A stretch of 64,000 nt of DNA. It comes from Jiangella alba. Its GTDB lineage: Bacteria > Actinomycetota > Actinomycetes > Jiangellales > Jiangellaceae. Positions 7,440-16,140 of the stretch are shown here, in pieces (within the stretch, counting starts at the first letter, position 1; every line of letters begins with the position of its first letter). Below the pieces are notes generated by a model. The model was given only the letters and a program-made list of their open reading frames with translations. It was not told the DNA's origin and did no database searches. The stretch lies in NCBI RefSeq assembly GCF_900106035.1, contig NZ_FNUC01000001.1, forward strand, positions 62,001 through 126,000. The letters run 5' to 3'. The position numbers were made by a program, and so were the translations under genes.

Positions 7440-8912
7440 CTACCTCTGGCTGACGTCACGCCCTACTGACTGCGCCGGGCGCAGGCTGATCACCGCGACG
7501 GCCAGCGCCACGGCCAGCAGGCCGGCGCAGACGGCGAACGCCGCCGCGTAACCGTCGGCCGACGCCTCGGCGGGGTTCGGGTCGTTCGACGCCGTGGTGA
7601 CGGCGATGGCGACCACGTTGAGCGCCGAGATCCCGACCGCGCCGCCGATCTCTCGCACGGCATTGGTCAAGGCGCTGGCCACGCCGGCCGTCGTCGGCGC
7701 CACGCCCTGCAGCGCGAGGCTGACGATGGCGGTGAGCACGATCCCGAAGCCGACGCCGAGCGCCACCTGCACAGGCAGGATCAGCGACCAGAACGAGGAA
7801 TCGGCCCGCAGGAACGCCATCGGCGACATCGCGGCGACCGCGATGCCCAGGCCCACGGCGATGACGGTTCGCGCCGGCCAGATCGGCATCAGCCGGCCGG
7901 CCGCGACGGCGCCGACGAGGATGCCGACGCCGATCGGGACGAACGCCAGACCGGTGAGCAGCGCCGAGAGGTCCTGGACCCCCTGAAGATAGAAGGTCAG
8001 CAGGAGATAGAACGTGGCGGCCACGGCGTTGACGAGCAGGATGATCAGGAACGCGCCGCCGCGGGTTCGGTGCGCGAGCAAGCCCAGCGGCATCATCGGC
8101 TCGGGCGAGCGGTGCTGGAGAGCGACGAACACCGCCAGCAGGGCGACGCCGCCCAGGAGGAAGGCCAACGTGACCGGTGCCAGCCAGCCGTCGGCGGCGA
8201 CGTTCGAGATGGCGTAGATGACGGAGCCGACACCGGCGGTGGCGGTGACCGCTCCGGGCACGTCATACCTCGTCGGCCGCTCCGCGGTGCTCTCCTCGAG
8301 GTGGCGAAGCGCCAGGATCAGAAGGACGAGACCGACCGGGAGGTTGATCAGCAGGCACCATCGCCACGATCCGAGCGACGTCAGCACGCCGCCGAGCACC
8401 ATCCCGAAGATGCCGCCGGCGCCGGACGCGACGCCGAAGATCGCGAACGCCTTGGCGCGCGCCCTGCCGGTGTAGGCAGTGGTGAGAATCGCCAGACCGG
8501 CCGGGGCGAGGAAGGCCGCCGAAGCGCCCTGCGCCGCGCGGGCCGCCAGCAGCATCGCCTCGTTCACGGCGAGGCCGCCGACGACCGAGGCGAGCGTGAA
8601 GCCGATCAGGCCCGCCAGGAAGGTCTTCTGCCGCCCGCGGACGTCCGCGACCCGGCCACCCAGCATCAGCAGTCCGCCGAAGGCCAGCGAGTAGCCGGTC
8701 ACCACCCACTGCTTTCGCGAGTCGGCCATGCCGAGGTCCGCCTGTGCGGACGGCAGGGCGATGTTGACGACCGACGCGTCCAGCACGATCAGGAACTGAG
8801 CCGTCACGACGATCGCCAGGGTGTAGGCCCGCCGCCGGGCCGTGGCCGCATCGGCCGCCTGATCGCCTGGTGGGCCGCCCGGCCGGGCATCACTCTGTTC
8901 ACGTGTCGTCAT
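7440..8912 (-). CDS. MFS drug exporter, DHA2 type
   Basis: The 490-residue integral membrane transporter resembles the 14-helix DHA2 (EmrB/QacA-like) drug:H+ antiporters. The first helix carries the typical IVLDASVVNIALPSAQADLG. Loop 2-3 has the MFS signature GGRVADVRGRQKTF, and antiporter motif C (GxxxGPxxGG-like) is visible as GGIFGMVLGGVL around residue 170. The start at ATG 8912 faces the divergent TetR gene at 9064. A perfect dyad lies 7-32 nt upstream of this start, so the TetR protein probably represses it. Substrate unknown. Confidence 0.9.
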   Translation of the reverse strand: MTTREQSDARPGGPPGDQAADAATARRRAYTLAIVVTAQFLIVLDASVVNIALPSAQADLGMADSRKQWVVTGYSLAFGGLLMLGGRVADVRGRQKTFLAGLIGFTLASVVGGLAVNEAMLLAARAAQGASAAFLAPAGLAILTTAYTGRARAKAFAIFGVASGAGGIFGMVLGGVLTSLGSWRWCLLINLPVGLVLLILALRHLEESTAERPTRYDVPGAVTATAGVGSVIYAISNVAADGWLAPVTLAFLLGGVALLAVFVALQHRSPEPMMPLGLLAHRTRGGAFLIILLVNAVAATFYLLLTFYLQGVQDLSALLTGLAFVPIGVGILVGAVAAGRLMPIWPARTVIAVGLGIAVAAMSPMAFLRADSSFWSLILPVQVALGVGFGIVLTAIVSLALQGVAPTTAGVASALTNAVREIGGAVGISALNVVAIAVTTASNDPNPAEASADGYAAAFAVCAGLLAVALAVAVISLRPAQSVGRDVSQR

Positions 8913-8919
8913 GGCCGGG

Positions 8920-8944
8920 ACTTTACAACACTATGTCGTAAAGT
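8920..8944. promoter_or_regulatory. Probable TetR operator between MFS and TetR genes
   Basis: ACTTTAC (8920-8926) and GTAAAGT (8938-8944) are perfect 7-bp inverted arms around 11 nt, next to the start of the MFS gene. The A/T-rich arms contrast with the surroundings. A 25-bp dyad in a divergent TetR/efflux intergenic region is the expected form of a TetR binding site. Confidence 0.6.
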
Positions 8945-9063
8945 AGTGAGCGAGCCTCGTGAGCCGGGCAGCGGGACGGGTTCGGCTCGGGCCACGCAGG
9001 CCACGTGCGCTCCGCCCGTGGGATAGCGTTGGCGCCCATCGGGCGTCGGAACTGGAGATCCGG

Positions 9064-9762
9064 ATGGCAGGCGCGAAGGCGGCACGGCGCATGGGCCGGC
9101 CCCCGCTCGTCGACCGCGACGCGATCGTGCGGGCCGCACTGGAGATCGGCTTCGCCAAGCTCAGCATGTCCGCCGTCGGCCAGCGGCTGGGAGCATCACA
9201 CTCGACGCTCTACCGCTACTTCGCCAGCCGGGACGCGCTCGCCTCAGCCGCCATCGATCGCGCGGTCGAAGCGGGCGACTGGCCGGAGCCCGGCGGGGAT
9301 TGGCGCTCCTACCTCTCCGCCTTGGCGTGGTCGTACTGGGATCTCTACGACGCTCATCCCGGTCTCGCCGCCGAGGTGTCCGGTCTGCGCTCGACGTCGC
9401 GGGCCATGGTCGCCCTGACGAACGATGCCGCCGTAGCGCTGCTGGACTTCGGGTTCAGCGCCCGTCAGGCCATCGTGGTCCAGGACATGCACGCCGAGCT
9501 CGTGATACAGGCATTCCTCAGCGCACCGTCCGGGGCCGACGACCCGCCGCCCGAGGGCGACGGCCGGCACACGTTCAGCATCGTGAACGGCACCCGCATG
9601 CGCAGAGCCGAACTGATCGAACCGTGGCTGACCCTGTACGACGAACGGATCCGGGCCGAGTTCGCCGCCGCTGTCGCGCGTGACCCACGCGAGCAGTTCA
9701 GTAGCAAGCTCGCCATCCTTCTCGATGGCGTCGAGGCTCTGGTCGGGCCGGCTGATCGCTGA
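9064..9762 (+). CDS. TetR-family repressor, likely of the divergent MFS exporter
   Basis: The 232-residue protein has an N-terminal TetR HTH (about 15-60), including a degenerate tetR-type motif SMSAVGQRLGASHSTLYRYF followed by ASRDAL. The C-terminal all-helical region (about 75-225) would form the ligand and dimer domain. The ATG at 9064 is chosen because GGAG lies 7 nt upstream; the in-frame upstream codons back to 8959 would run through the operator region. Divergence from the MFS gene with a shared dyad supports a local efflux switch. Confidence 0.88.
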   Translation: MAGAKAARRMGRPPLVDRDAIVRAALEIGFAKLSMSAVGQRLGASHSTLYRYFASRDALASAAIDRAVEAGDWPEPGGDWRSYLSALAWSYWDLYDAHPGLAAEVSGLRSTSRAMVALTNDAAVALLDFGFSARQAIVVQDMHAELVIQAFLSAPSGADDPPPEGDGRHTFSIVNGTRMRRAELIEPWLTLYDERIRAEFAAAVARDPREQFSSKLAILLDGVEALVGPADR

Positions 9763-9795
9763 CGCCACCCGGGCTCCCGGTCGGAGGCGGAACTC

Positions 9796-11034
9796 CTACC
9801 CCGATGCCAGCCGGTCGCGGCGGCGGGTCAGGGCGGCGGACTCGGCGGTGTTGCCGGCCAGCGCGATCGCCTCGTCGTAGGCCGCCCGCGCTTCCCGGTC
9901 GCGGCCGAGCCGGCGCAGCAGCTCGGCCCGGGTGGCGTGGAAGGCGTGGTAGCCGGCCAGATCACCCCCGAGCCGGTCGACGGTGGCCAGGGCGACGGCG
10001 GGGCCGTCGAGCTCGCCCACGGCGACGGCCCGGTTGAGGGCGACGACCGGCGACGGGTCGAGGACGGCGAGCTGGTCGTAGAGGGCCAGGATCTGCGACC
10101 AGTCGGTGTCGCCGAGGTCGCGGGCGGAGGTGTGCACGGCGCTGATCGCGGCGAGGAGCTGGTAGCGCCCGGGCGCCACCCCGGAGGCCAGCCGCTCGCG
10201 CACCAGCCGATGGCCCTCGGCGACCATCGCCGCGTCCCACGTGCCGCGGTCCTGCTCGTCGAGGGAGACCAGTTCGCCGGCCGACGACACCCGGGCCGTG
10301 CGGCGGGCCTCGGTGAGCAGCATCAGCGCCAGCAGGCCGGCCACCTCGCCGTCGTCGGGCAGCAGGGCGCGGATCAGGCGGGTAAGCCGGATCGCCTCGG
10401 CGGTGAGGTCGTGCCGGACCGGGTCGGCGTCCGGGCCGGTGGCGAGGTAGCCCTCGTTGTAGACGAGGTAGAGCACGGCCAGCACGCCGGAGACGCGGGC
10501 CGGGAGGTCCGCCGCGGACGGCACGCGGTACGGGATGCGGGCCGCCTTGATCTTGGCCTTCGCGCGGCTGATGCGCTGGCCCATGGTGGTCTCCTGCACC
10601 AGGAAGGCGCGGGCGATCTCGGGCACCGTGAGGCCGCCGACCATGCGCAGCGTCAGCGCCACCCGGGTCTGCATCGCCAGCGCCGGGTGGCAGCAGGTGA
10701 AGATCAGCCGCAGCCGGTCGTCGTCGATGGGGCCGAGCGGCACGGGCGGGTCGTCACCGAACACGAGCCGTGCCTCCTTCTGCTTGTCGTCGCGCTTGGA
10801 CTCGCGCCGGAGCCGGTCGATCGCGCGGCGGGTGGCGGTGGTGGTCAGCCAGGCGCCAGGGTTGGGCGGAACGCCGTCGGACGGCCACCGCTCGACGGCG
10901 GCCGCGAACGCCTCGGCCGCGGCCTCCTCGGCGACGTCGAGGTCGCCGAAGCGCTTGGTCACGGAGGCGACCACGCGCGCCCACTCCTCGTGGTGCGCCC
11001 GGGTGATCGCCGCGCGGACGTCGGCACCGGTCAC
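9796..11034 (-). CDS. ECF RNA polymerase sigma factor, ECF42-like (DUF6596, C-terminal TPR extension)
   Basis: The 412-residue sigma factor directs transcription of a private regulon. Region 2 spans about 10-80 (FGDLDVAEEAAAEAFAAAVERWP, TATRRAIDRLRR). Region 4 spans about 110-165 (LRMVGGLTVPEIARAFLVQETTMGQRISRAK). A long C-terminal helical extension of about 230 residues with TPR-like repeats (LYDQLAVLDPSPVVALNRAVAVGE) is typical of the ECF42 group, which lacks an anti-sigma factor and sits beside a YciI/DGPF gene. The gene overlaps the YciI gene by 4 nt (11031-11034), giving coupling. No anti-sigma gene is seen. Confidence 0.92.
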   Translation of the reverse strand: MTGADVRAAITRAHHEEWARVVASVTKRFGDLDVAEEAAAEAFAAAVERWPSDGVPPNPGAWLTTTATRRAIDRLRRESKRDDKQKEARLVFGDDPPVPLGPIDDDRLRLIFTCCHPALAMQTRVALTLRMVGGLTVPEIARAFLVQETTMGQRISRAKAKIKAARIPYRVPSAADLPARVSGVLAVLYLVYNEGYLATGPDADPVRHDLTAEAIRLTRLIRALLPDDGEVAGLLALMLLTEARRTARVSSAGELVSLDEQDRGTWDAAMVAEGHRLVRERLASGVAPGRYQLLAAISAVHTSARDLGDTDWSQILALYDQLAVLDPSPVVALNRAVAVGELDGPAVALATVDRLGGDLAGYHAFHATRAELLRRLGRDREARAAYDEAIALAGNTAESAALTRRRDRLASG

Positions 11035-11354
11035 AGCAGCGGACGCACCTCGACCCTGCGGTTGCAGGCCCTCGACCCCTCGGCGGCGAGCCGGAGGGCG
11101 ACGTCGAGGTCGGACGCCGCCATGATCCAGAAGCCGGCGAAGTACTCCTTCGTCTCCAGGAACGGGCCGTCGGTGATCAGCGCCTCGCCGCCCCGGTTGT
11201 CGATGACGGTGGACGCCTCGGGCGCCGCGAGGCCGGCGGCGAACACCCAGTTGCCGTCGGCCTGGAGCCGCTCGTTGAACGCGCGGATGGCCGTCATCTC
11301 GTCGTCGGTGGCCGAGCCGGTGCGGTCGTCGATCACGGAAACCATGTACTTCAT
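11031..11354 (-). CDS. YciI/DGPF-domain protein, ECF42 partner
   Basis: The 107-residue YciI-like small protein carries the DGPF signature (TDGPF, about 61-65) and the family pattern KEYFAGFWIMAASDLDVALRLA. In ECF42 loci such proteins are the usual neighbour and probable target or signal partner of the sigma factor. The start codon at 11354 is ATG with GGAGATGAT upstream. The 3' end overlaps the sigma gene by 4 nt, so both are made from one message. Confidence 0.9.
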   Translation of the reverse strand: MKYMVSVIDDRTGSATDDEMTAIRAFNERLQADGNWVFAAGLAAPEASTVIDNRGGEALITDGPFLETKEYFAGFWIMAASDLDVALRLAAEGSRACNRRVEVRPLL

Positions 11355-11373
11355 CCCGGCATCATCTCCTGTG

Positions 11374-11976
11374 TCACGCGGTGGCGTAGTGCGGACGGCC
11401 GGCCGGTCGGTAGACCTGGAGCACGAACCCCTTCGGGAAGGCGCGCGACTCGACCAGCTCGAGCGCGTGGTCCGGGCCGTCGTCCGGGAACAGCCGGGTG
11501 CCCCGGCCGACGACCACCGGCGCGACCAGCAGGATGAGCTCGTCGACGAGGTCGTCCGCGAGCAGCCGGCGGACCAGCTCGCCGCTGCCGTGCACCTGCA
11601 GCTCGCCGCCCGGCGCGGCCTTCAGCTCCCGGACGGCGTCGGCACCGCCGACGACGGTGGCGGGCGCCCAGCCCGGGTCGGTGAGCGTGGTCGACGCGAC
11701 GTACTTGGGCCGGGTGTTGAACGCGCGCCCGATGCGGGTGTCCGCCATCTCGTCGATGGCGCCCCAGGTGCCGGCGAAGAACTCGTAGGTGCGGCGGCCG
11801 AACAGGAACGCCCCGGCCCGCTCGCACAGCTCGTCGACGTAGCCGAGCGCCTCGTCGTCGAACAGCGGCAGCGCCCAGCCGCCGCGGTCGAACCCGGGGT
11901 CGAGGTCGGGGTGCGTCCCGCCGTTGGCCTGCATGACGCCGTCGACGGAGACCTGCATGACGGTGGTCAGCTTCAT
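11374..11976 (-). CDS. RibD-like dihydrofolate reductase family protein (tandem copy 2)
   Basis: The 200-residue NADPH-reductase-like protein of the RibD_C family begins MKLTTVMQVSVDGVMQANGG and has FLFGRRTYEFFAGTWG around residue 70. A glycine-rich GRGTRLFPDDGPD segment lies near 160. It is closely similar in length and motifs to the gene immediately upstream (11989-12591), which indicates a tandem duplication. It lies 19 bp upstream of the YciI gene and 13 bp downstream of its paralogue, so it belongs to the ECF42 operon and may be part of the regulon of that sigma factor. Confidence 0.88.
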   Translation of the reverse strand: MKLTTVMQVSVDGVMQANGGTHPDLDPGFDRGGWALPLFDDEALGYVDELCERAGAFLFGRRTYEFFAGTWGAIDEMADTRIGRAFNTRPKYVASTTLTDPGWAPATVVGGADAVRELKAAPGGELQVHGSGELVRRLLADDLVDELILLVAPVVVGRGTRLFPDDGPDHALELVESRAFPKGFVLQVYRPAGRPHYATA

Positions 11977-11988
11977 GATCGGGTCTCC

Positions 11989-12591
11989 TCAGCTCGTGGC
12001 GTACCGCGGGCGTCCGGCCGGCCGGTACACGTGCGCCGTGATGCCGTTGGCGAAGGCCCGCGCGCCGGTCAGCTCGAGCGCCGCGTCCGGGCCGTCGTCC
12101 GGGAACAGCCGGCGGCCCTGGCCGACGACGACCGGGTAGGTCAGCAGCGTCAGCTCGTCGACGAGGTCGTTGGCGAGCAGCCAGCGGGCCAGCTCGCCGC
12201 TGCCGTGCACCTGCAGCTCGCCGCCCGGCCGGGCCTTCAGCGCCCGGATGGCGTCCGCTCCGGTCACGACCGTGGTGTCGGCCCACGCCGGGTCGGTGAG
12301 CGTGGCCGAGGCGACGTACTTGGGCCGCGTGTTCAGCGCCGTCCAGATGAGGCTGTCGCCCGGGTCGGCCCACGTCCCCCACGACGCGGCGAAGATCTCG
12401 TACGTCCGCCGGCCGAACAGGAACGCGTCGGCGCGCCCGTAGATCTCGCTGAGGTACGTCTGGCCCTCGCCGCCGAACAGCGGCAGCGCCCACCCGCCGC
12501 GCTCGAACCCGCCCCGGCGGTCCTCGCCGGGCCCGCCGAGCCCCTGCATCACGCCGTCGACGGAGACGTTGGTGGTGACGGTCAGTCGCAT
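11989..12591 (-). CDS. RibD-like dihydrofolate reductase family protein (tandem copy 1)
   Basis: The protein has 200 residues from ATG 12591, which is chosen because GGAG precedes it by 9 nt and the length then equals the paralogue downstream. It begins MRLTVTTNVSVDGVMQGLGG and carries FLFGRRTYEIFAASWGTW and GQGRRLFPDDGPD. The matches with the next gene (FGRRTYE, LFPDDGPDxALEL, HVYRPAGRPRYAT) show tandem duplication. It is the first gene of the four-gene operon that ends with the ECF42 sigma factor. A third, more distant member is at 5955-6545. Confidence 0.87.
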   Translation of the reverse strand: MRLTVTTNVSVDGVMQGLGGPGEDRRGGFERGGWALPLFGGEGQTYLSEIYGRADAFLFGRRTYEIFAASWGTWADPGDSLIWTALNTRPKYVASATLTDPAWADTTVVTGADAIRALKARPGGELQVHGSGELARWLLANDLVDELTLLTYPVVVGQGRRLFPDDGPDAALELTGARAFANGITAHVYRPAGRPRYATS

Positions 12592-12705
12592 GATCGCGGC
12601 TCCTCTCCTCGGGGCGGCCCCTGGTGGGCGGCCTCTCACCCCCGCTACGAACGCGACCGCCCCGTTTCGACAAGACTCCCCGACTATTCTTGCGACGCCC
12701 GACGG

Positions 12706-13026
12706 GCTGGAGGCTGGACCTTCGAACGCGCCTTCGACGACCCGGAATCACAACTGCGCCGCGACTACTGGATCGTCCGACACGGGGGCGCCGGCATCGG
12801 CGGGCTGCAACGCTCGGCCGCGGGGCAGCCCGCGCCGTCGGCGGGCGTGCGCCTCTACGTGCGGGTCGACGACCTCGAGCGGACGATCGCGCGAGCGGTG
12901 GCGCTGGGCGCGACGGTGGAGCGCGGCCGCACACTGCTCGGCGGCGACGGCTTCTGGTTCGGCAACGTCCGCGACCCTCAGGGCATCTCGCTGGGCCTCT
13001 GGACGTCACGACCGCCGGCGGCGTGA
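12706..13026 (+). pseudogene. 5'-truncated VOC (glyoxalase-fold) gene
   Basis: The frame encodes the C-terminal two thirds of a VOC-family protein: GGWTFERAFDDPE, then a YWIVRHGG strand, LYVRVDDLERTIARAVALGATVERG, and the terminal FGNVRDPQGISLGLW. VOC proteins normally begin some 25 residues earlier with a strand-helix (VVHFEI...FY). No such segment and no ATG, GTG, TTG or CTG occurs in frame between 12601 and this point, and the other frames do not supply it. It is therefore a remnant with its 5' end lost, next to the RibD-like operon. A start within an unrecognised upstream frame cannot be fully excluded. Confidence 0.6.
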
Positions 13027-13048
13027 CGGAGCGCACGTCCGCGACGGG

Positions 13049-13078
13049 TTCCGATTACGAGACTCGCGGGTCTAGTAT
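13049..13078 (+). promoter_or_regulatory. Possible promoter for the MFS/TetR operon
   Basis: TTCCGA (13049-13054) and TAGTAT (13073-13078) are separated by 18 nt in an unusually A/T-rich stretch 44 nt upstream of the MFS start codon. The -10 match is fair and the -35 weak. Confidence 0.3.
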
Positions 13079-13121
13079 CTATTTCCAGAACTCATCAGTC
13101 TCGGAATCCTCCGGAGTGGCC

Positions 13122-14672
13122 ATGTCCCTCGCACCGCCCGACACCGAGTACGCCACCTCCACGCGGCACCGGCGCCGCTGGGCGACGCTCGGGGTGTTGT
13201 CGTTGAGCCTGGTGCTCATCGGCATGGACACCACCGTGCTGAACACGGCGATCCCGACCATGCAGCGCGACCTCGGCGCCACCGCCAGCGAGCTGCAGTG
13301 GATCATCGACGCCTACACGCTGGCCTTCGCCGGGCTGCTGCTGACGGCCGGCGCGTGGGGCGACAAGTACGGCCGCAAGCTCGCCCTCGCCGCGGGCCTG
13401 GTCGTGTTCGCCGCCGCGAGCGTCTGGGGCGCGCTGTCGAGCGACCCGACCACCGTCATCGCCGCGCGGACGGTGATGGGCATGGGCGGCGCGCTGATCA
13501 TGCCGAGCACGCTGTCGATCCTCATCGACGTGTTCCGCGACCCGAAGGAGCGCAAGCGGGCCATCGGCGTATGGGCGGCGATGGCCGGCATCGGCATCGC
13601 GGGCGGCCCGGCCGTCGGCGGCTGGCTGCTGGAGCACTTCTGGTGGGGCTCGGCGCTGATGATCAACGTGCCGATCGCGGGGGCCGCGCTGCTGCTCGGG
13701 TTCTGGCTGGTGCCGGAGTCGCGGGACCGGACGGCGCCGCGGCTGGACCTCGTCGGCGCGGCGCTGTCGTGCGCCGGGCTGGTCGCGCTGGTCTGGGCGC
13801 TGATCGAGGCGCCCGAACGCGGCTGGACGAGCGGCGTCACGCTCGGCGCCGTGGCGGCGTCGCTGGCGATCCTGGCCGGCTTCGTGCTCTGGGAGCGCCG
13901 CCACCCGCACCCGATGCTGCCGGTCGAGTTCTTCCTGAACCGCCGCTTCAGCGTCCCCGCCATCTCGATCACGCTGGTGTTCTTCGCGATGATGGGCGCC
14001 GCGTTCTTCCTGTCCGTGTACCTGCAGACGGTGCTCGGCTACACGCCGCTGGAGGCGGGGCTGCGCATCCTGCCGCTGGCGATCGGGCTGGTCCTCGGCG
14101 GCCCGGCGGCCATGGCGGTCGCGCAGCGGGTCGGCGAGAAGTGGCCGACGGTGTTCGGGCTGGTGCTGCTGGCGGTGTCGTTCTGGATCTTCACGGGGAC
14201 GACGATCGAGAGCGGCTACGCGCCCCGCGGCCTCACCGCGACCGTCGTCATGGGGTTCGGCATGGCCTTCGCGATGGGCCCGGCGACGGAGTCGGTGATG
14301 GGCGCGGTGCCGCGGGCCAAGGCCGGCGTCGGCTCGGCGGTCAACGACACCGTCCGGCAGGTCGGCGGCGCGCTGGGCGTCGCGGTGCTGATCTCGGTGC
14401 TGAACTCGGTCTACTCTGCGCAGGTGGACGACGCCACCGCCCAGCTGCCCGCCGAGGCCGCGCACGCCGCCGGCGACAGCATCCAGGGCGCGTACGCCGC
14501 CGCCGGCGAGCTGCCCGCCGAGCCCGCCGCCGCCCTCGTCCACGCCGCCGACGCCGCGTTCGTCGACGCCATGACCACGACGACCGCCGTCGCCGGGATC
14601 GTCGTCCTGGTCGGCGCGCTGGTCGCGCTGCTGTGGCTGCCCAGCCACGCCCGCGATGAGCAACCCGGCTGA
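13122..14672 (+). CDS. MFS transporter, DHA2 type
   Basis: The 516-residue membrane exporter resembles EmrB/QacA-type drug:H+ antiporters with 14 predicted helices. The first helix carries LIGMDTTVLNTAIPTMQRDLG. The loop signature is AGAWGDKYGRKLAL, and motif C is visible as GIAGGPAVGGWLLE near residue 165. The ATG at 13122 is taken because GGAG lies 6 nt upstream; longer in-frame extensions run into the VOC remnant. The 3' end overlaps the TetR gene by 17 nt, so the exporter and its likely regulator are co-transcribed, unlike the divergent arrangement at 7.4-9.8 kb. The substrate is not known. Confidence 0.9.
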   Translation: MSLAPPDTEYATSTRHRRRWATLGVLSLSLVLIGMDTTVLNTAIPTMQRDLGATASELQWIIDAYTLAFAGLLLTAGAWGDKYGRKLALAAGLVVFAAASVWGALSSDPTTVIAARTVMGMGGALIMPSTLSILIDVFRDPKERKRAIGVWAAMAGIGIAGGPAVGGWLLEHFWWGSALMINVPIAGAALLLGFWLVPESRDRTAPRLDLVGAALSCAGLVALVWALIEAPERGWTSGVTLGAVAASLAILAGFVLWERRHPHPMLPVEFFLNRRFSVPAISITLVFFAMMGAAFFLSVYLQTVLGYTPLEAGLRILPLAIGLVLGGPAAMAVAQRVGEKWPTVFGLVLLAVSFWIFTGTTIESGYAPRGLTATVVMGFGMAFAMGPATESVMGAVPRAKAGVGSAVNDTVRQVGGALGVAVLISVLNSVYSAQVDDATAQLPAEAAHAAGDSIQGAYAAAGELPAEPAAALVHAADAAFVDAMTTTTAVAGIVVLVGALVALLWLPSHARDEQPG

Positions 14673-15249
14673 GCCACGGCGCGGCCGGCCGCGCGACCCG
14701 GAGGCGGACCGCCGCATCCGGGAGGCCGCGGCCGGCCTGCTGCTCGAGCGCGGGGTCGACGGCATGACGGTCGACGCGGTGGCGGAGCGGGCCGGTGTCG
14801 GCAAGGCGACGCTGTACCGGCGCTGGGCCAGCAAGGACGAGCTGGCGCTGGCCGCCGCCGAGACGCTGTTCGCGCTGGAGGTGCGGGTCCCCGACGCCGG
14901 CAGCCTGCTCGGCGACCTCGTCGAGATCTACACCGACATCCTGCGCCTGGCCCACAGCGACGACGGCCGGGCGTTCTTCCGGCTCGCGGTGACCGAGGCC
15001 GCCCGCGACCCCCGCGTCGGCGAGCTGTACCGCGCGTCGCTGGCCACCCGGCTGGCCGAGTCCGGCGTCGTCTTCGACCGCGCGATCGCCCGCGGCGAGC
15101 TCCCACCGGACGTCGACCGCCAGCTGGTCTTCGACTGGTTCACCGGGATGATCGTGCTGCGCATCCTCACCGGCGTCGAGCTCCCCCGGCCGGAGGACGC
15201 CGAGACCCTCGCGCGCGCGACGATCTACGGCTTCGCCGCCCGCAGCTGA
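14656..15249 (+). CDS. TetR-family regulator, coupled to the upstream MFS exporter
   Basis: The 197-residue TetR protein has an HTH at about 20-65 (GVDGMTVDAVAERAGVGKATLYRRWASKDEL). Its C-terminal helical domain (about 85-195; FFRLAVTEAARDPRVGELYRAS, DWFTGMIVLRILTG) resembles the TetR_C_11 group. ATG 14656 lies inside the exporter gene, indicating coupling. The 3' end overlaps the convergent LysR gene by 25 bp. It likely represses its own operon. Confidence 0.88.
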   Translation: MSNPAEPRRGRPRDPEADRRIREAAAGLLLERGVDGMTVDAVAERAGVGKATLYRRWASKDELALAAAETLFALEVRVPDAGSLLGDLVEIYTDILRLAHSDDGRAFFRLAVTEAARDPRVGELYRASLATRLAESGVVFDRAIARGELPPDVDRQLVFDWFTGMIVLRILTGVELPRPEDAETLARATIYGFAARS

Positions 15250-16121
15250 GCCGAGGCCGCCGCCACGACGGCGTCGGTCAGCTCGTCCAGCAGCGGCGAC
15301 GCCAGCTTCCAGCGCTGCCAGTACAGCGGCACGTCGAGATGGCGGCCGGGGGCGATCTCGACCAGCCGGCCGTCGTCGAGGGCGGGGCGGGCCATCGACT
15401 CGGGCAGCATCGCCCACGCCAGCCCCAGGATCGTCGCGTCGGCGAACCCGACCGACGACGGCAGCACGGTGACCGGCGGGTCGACCCGGCGGCCGGCCAG
15501 CTCGCGGGCGAACCGCGACTGCAGCGCGTCCTTGCGGTTGAAGACCAGCGTGGTGGCCGCGCCGAGCGCCGCCGCCGTCGGGCCGTCCGGGAACCAGCGC
15601 CGGGCGAACGCCGGTGTGGCGACGCCGAGGTAGCGCATGCGCCCGAGCGGGCGCACGGCGCAGCCCTGGACGGCGTGCGCGTCGGCGGTGACGGCGGCCA
15701 GGACCGCGCCCTCGCGCAGCAGCGTCGCCGAGTGGTCCTGGTCCTCCTGGTGCAGCTCGAACCGGGCGCCGCGCTCGTCGGCCAGCCCCGTCAGCGCCGG
15801 CAGGAACCACGTCGCCAGCGAGTCCGCGTTGACGGCGACCGCCAGCCGCACCTCGACGTCGCCGGAGGCCAGGCCGGACAGCGCCTCGCTCTCCAGCAGC
15901 CGCACCTGGCGAGCGTACCGGGCCAGCCACTGCCCGGCCTCCGTGGCGCCGGCCGGGCGGGTGCGGCTGACCAGCACGCGGCCCAGCCGCGACTCCAGCG
16001 CCTTGACCCGCTGGCTCACCGCGGACGGCGTGACGTGCAGCCGGCGGGCGGCCGCCTCGAAGCTGCCCTCCTCGACGACGGCGGCGAACGCGCTGAGCTG
16101 GGCGAGGTCGATGCGCATCAT
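15225..16121 (-). CDS. LysR-type regulator of the ArgP/LysG group
   Basis: The 298-residue regulator resembles ArgP (LysG), which activates basic amino acid exporters in response to Lys, Arg or His. The N-terminal LysR HTH spans about 5-62 (LSAFAAVVEEGSFEAAARRLHVTPSAVSQRVKALE), and the substrate-binding domain about 90-295 includes RYLGVATPAFARRWF, an ArgP hallmark. The gene is divergent from an ArgO/LysE-type exporter at 16192, the standard ArgP arrangement. An inverted repeat at 16141-16164 lies between them. ATG codons occur at 16121 and 16118; either may be used. Confidence 0.9.
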   Translation of the reverse strand: MMRIDLAQLSAFAAVVEEGSFEAAARRLHVTPSAVSQRVKALESRLGRVLVSRTRPAGATEAGQWLARYARQVRLLESEALSGLASGDVEVRLAVAVNADSLATWFLPALTGLADERGARFELHQEDQDHSATLLREGAVLAAVTADAHAVQGCAVRPLGRMRYLGVATPAFARRWFPDGPTAAALGAATTLVFNRKDALQSRFARELAGRRVDPPVTVLPSSVGFADATILGLAWAMLPESMARPALDDGRLVEIAPGRHLDVPLYWQRWKLASPLLDELTDAVVAAASAQLRAAKP

Positions 16122-16140
16122 GAAGCCATGCTAAGGAAGG

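Noticed and set aside
9937..13026. Plus-strand open frame of about 1030 codons opposite the sigma/YciI/RibD operon
   Set aside because: Only its last 107 codons resemble a protein (VOC remnant). The rest is antisense to four good minus-strand genes and has shadow composition.
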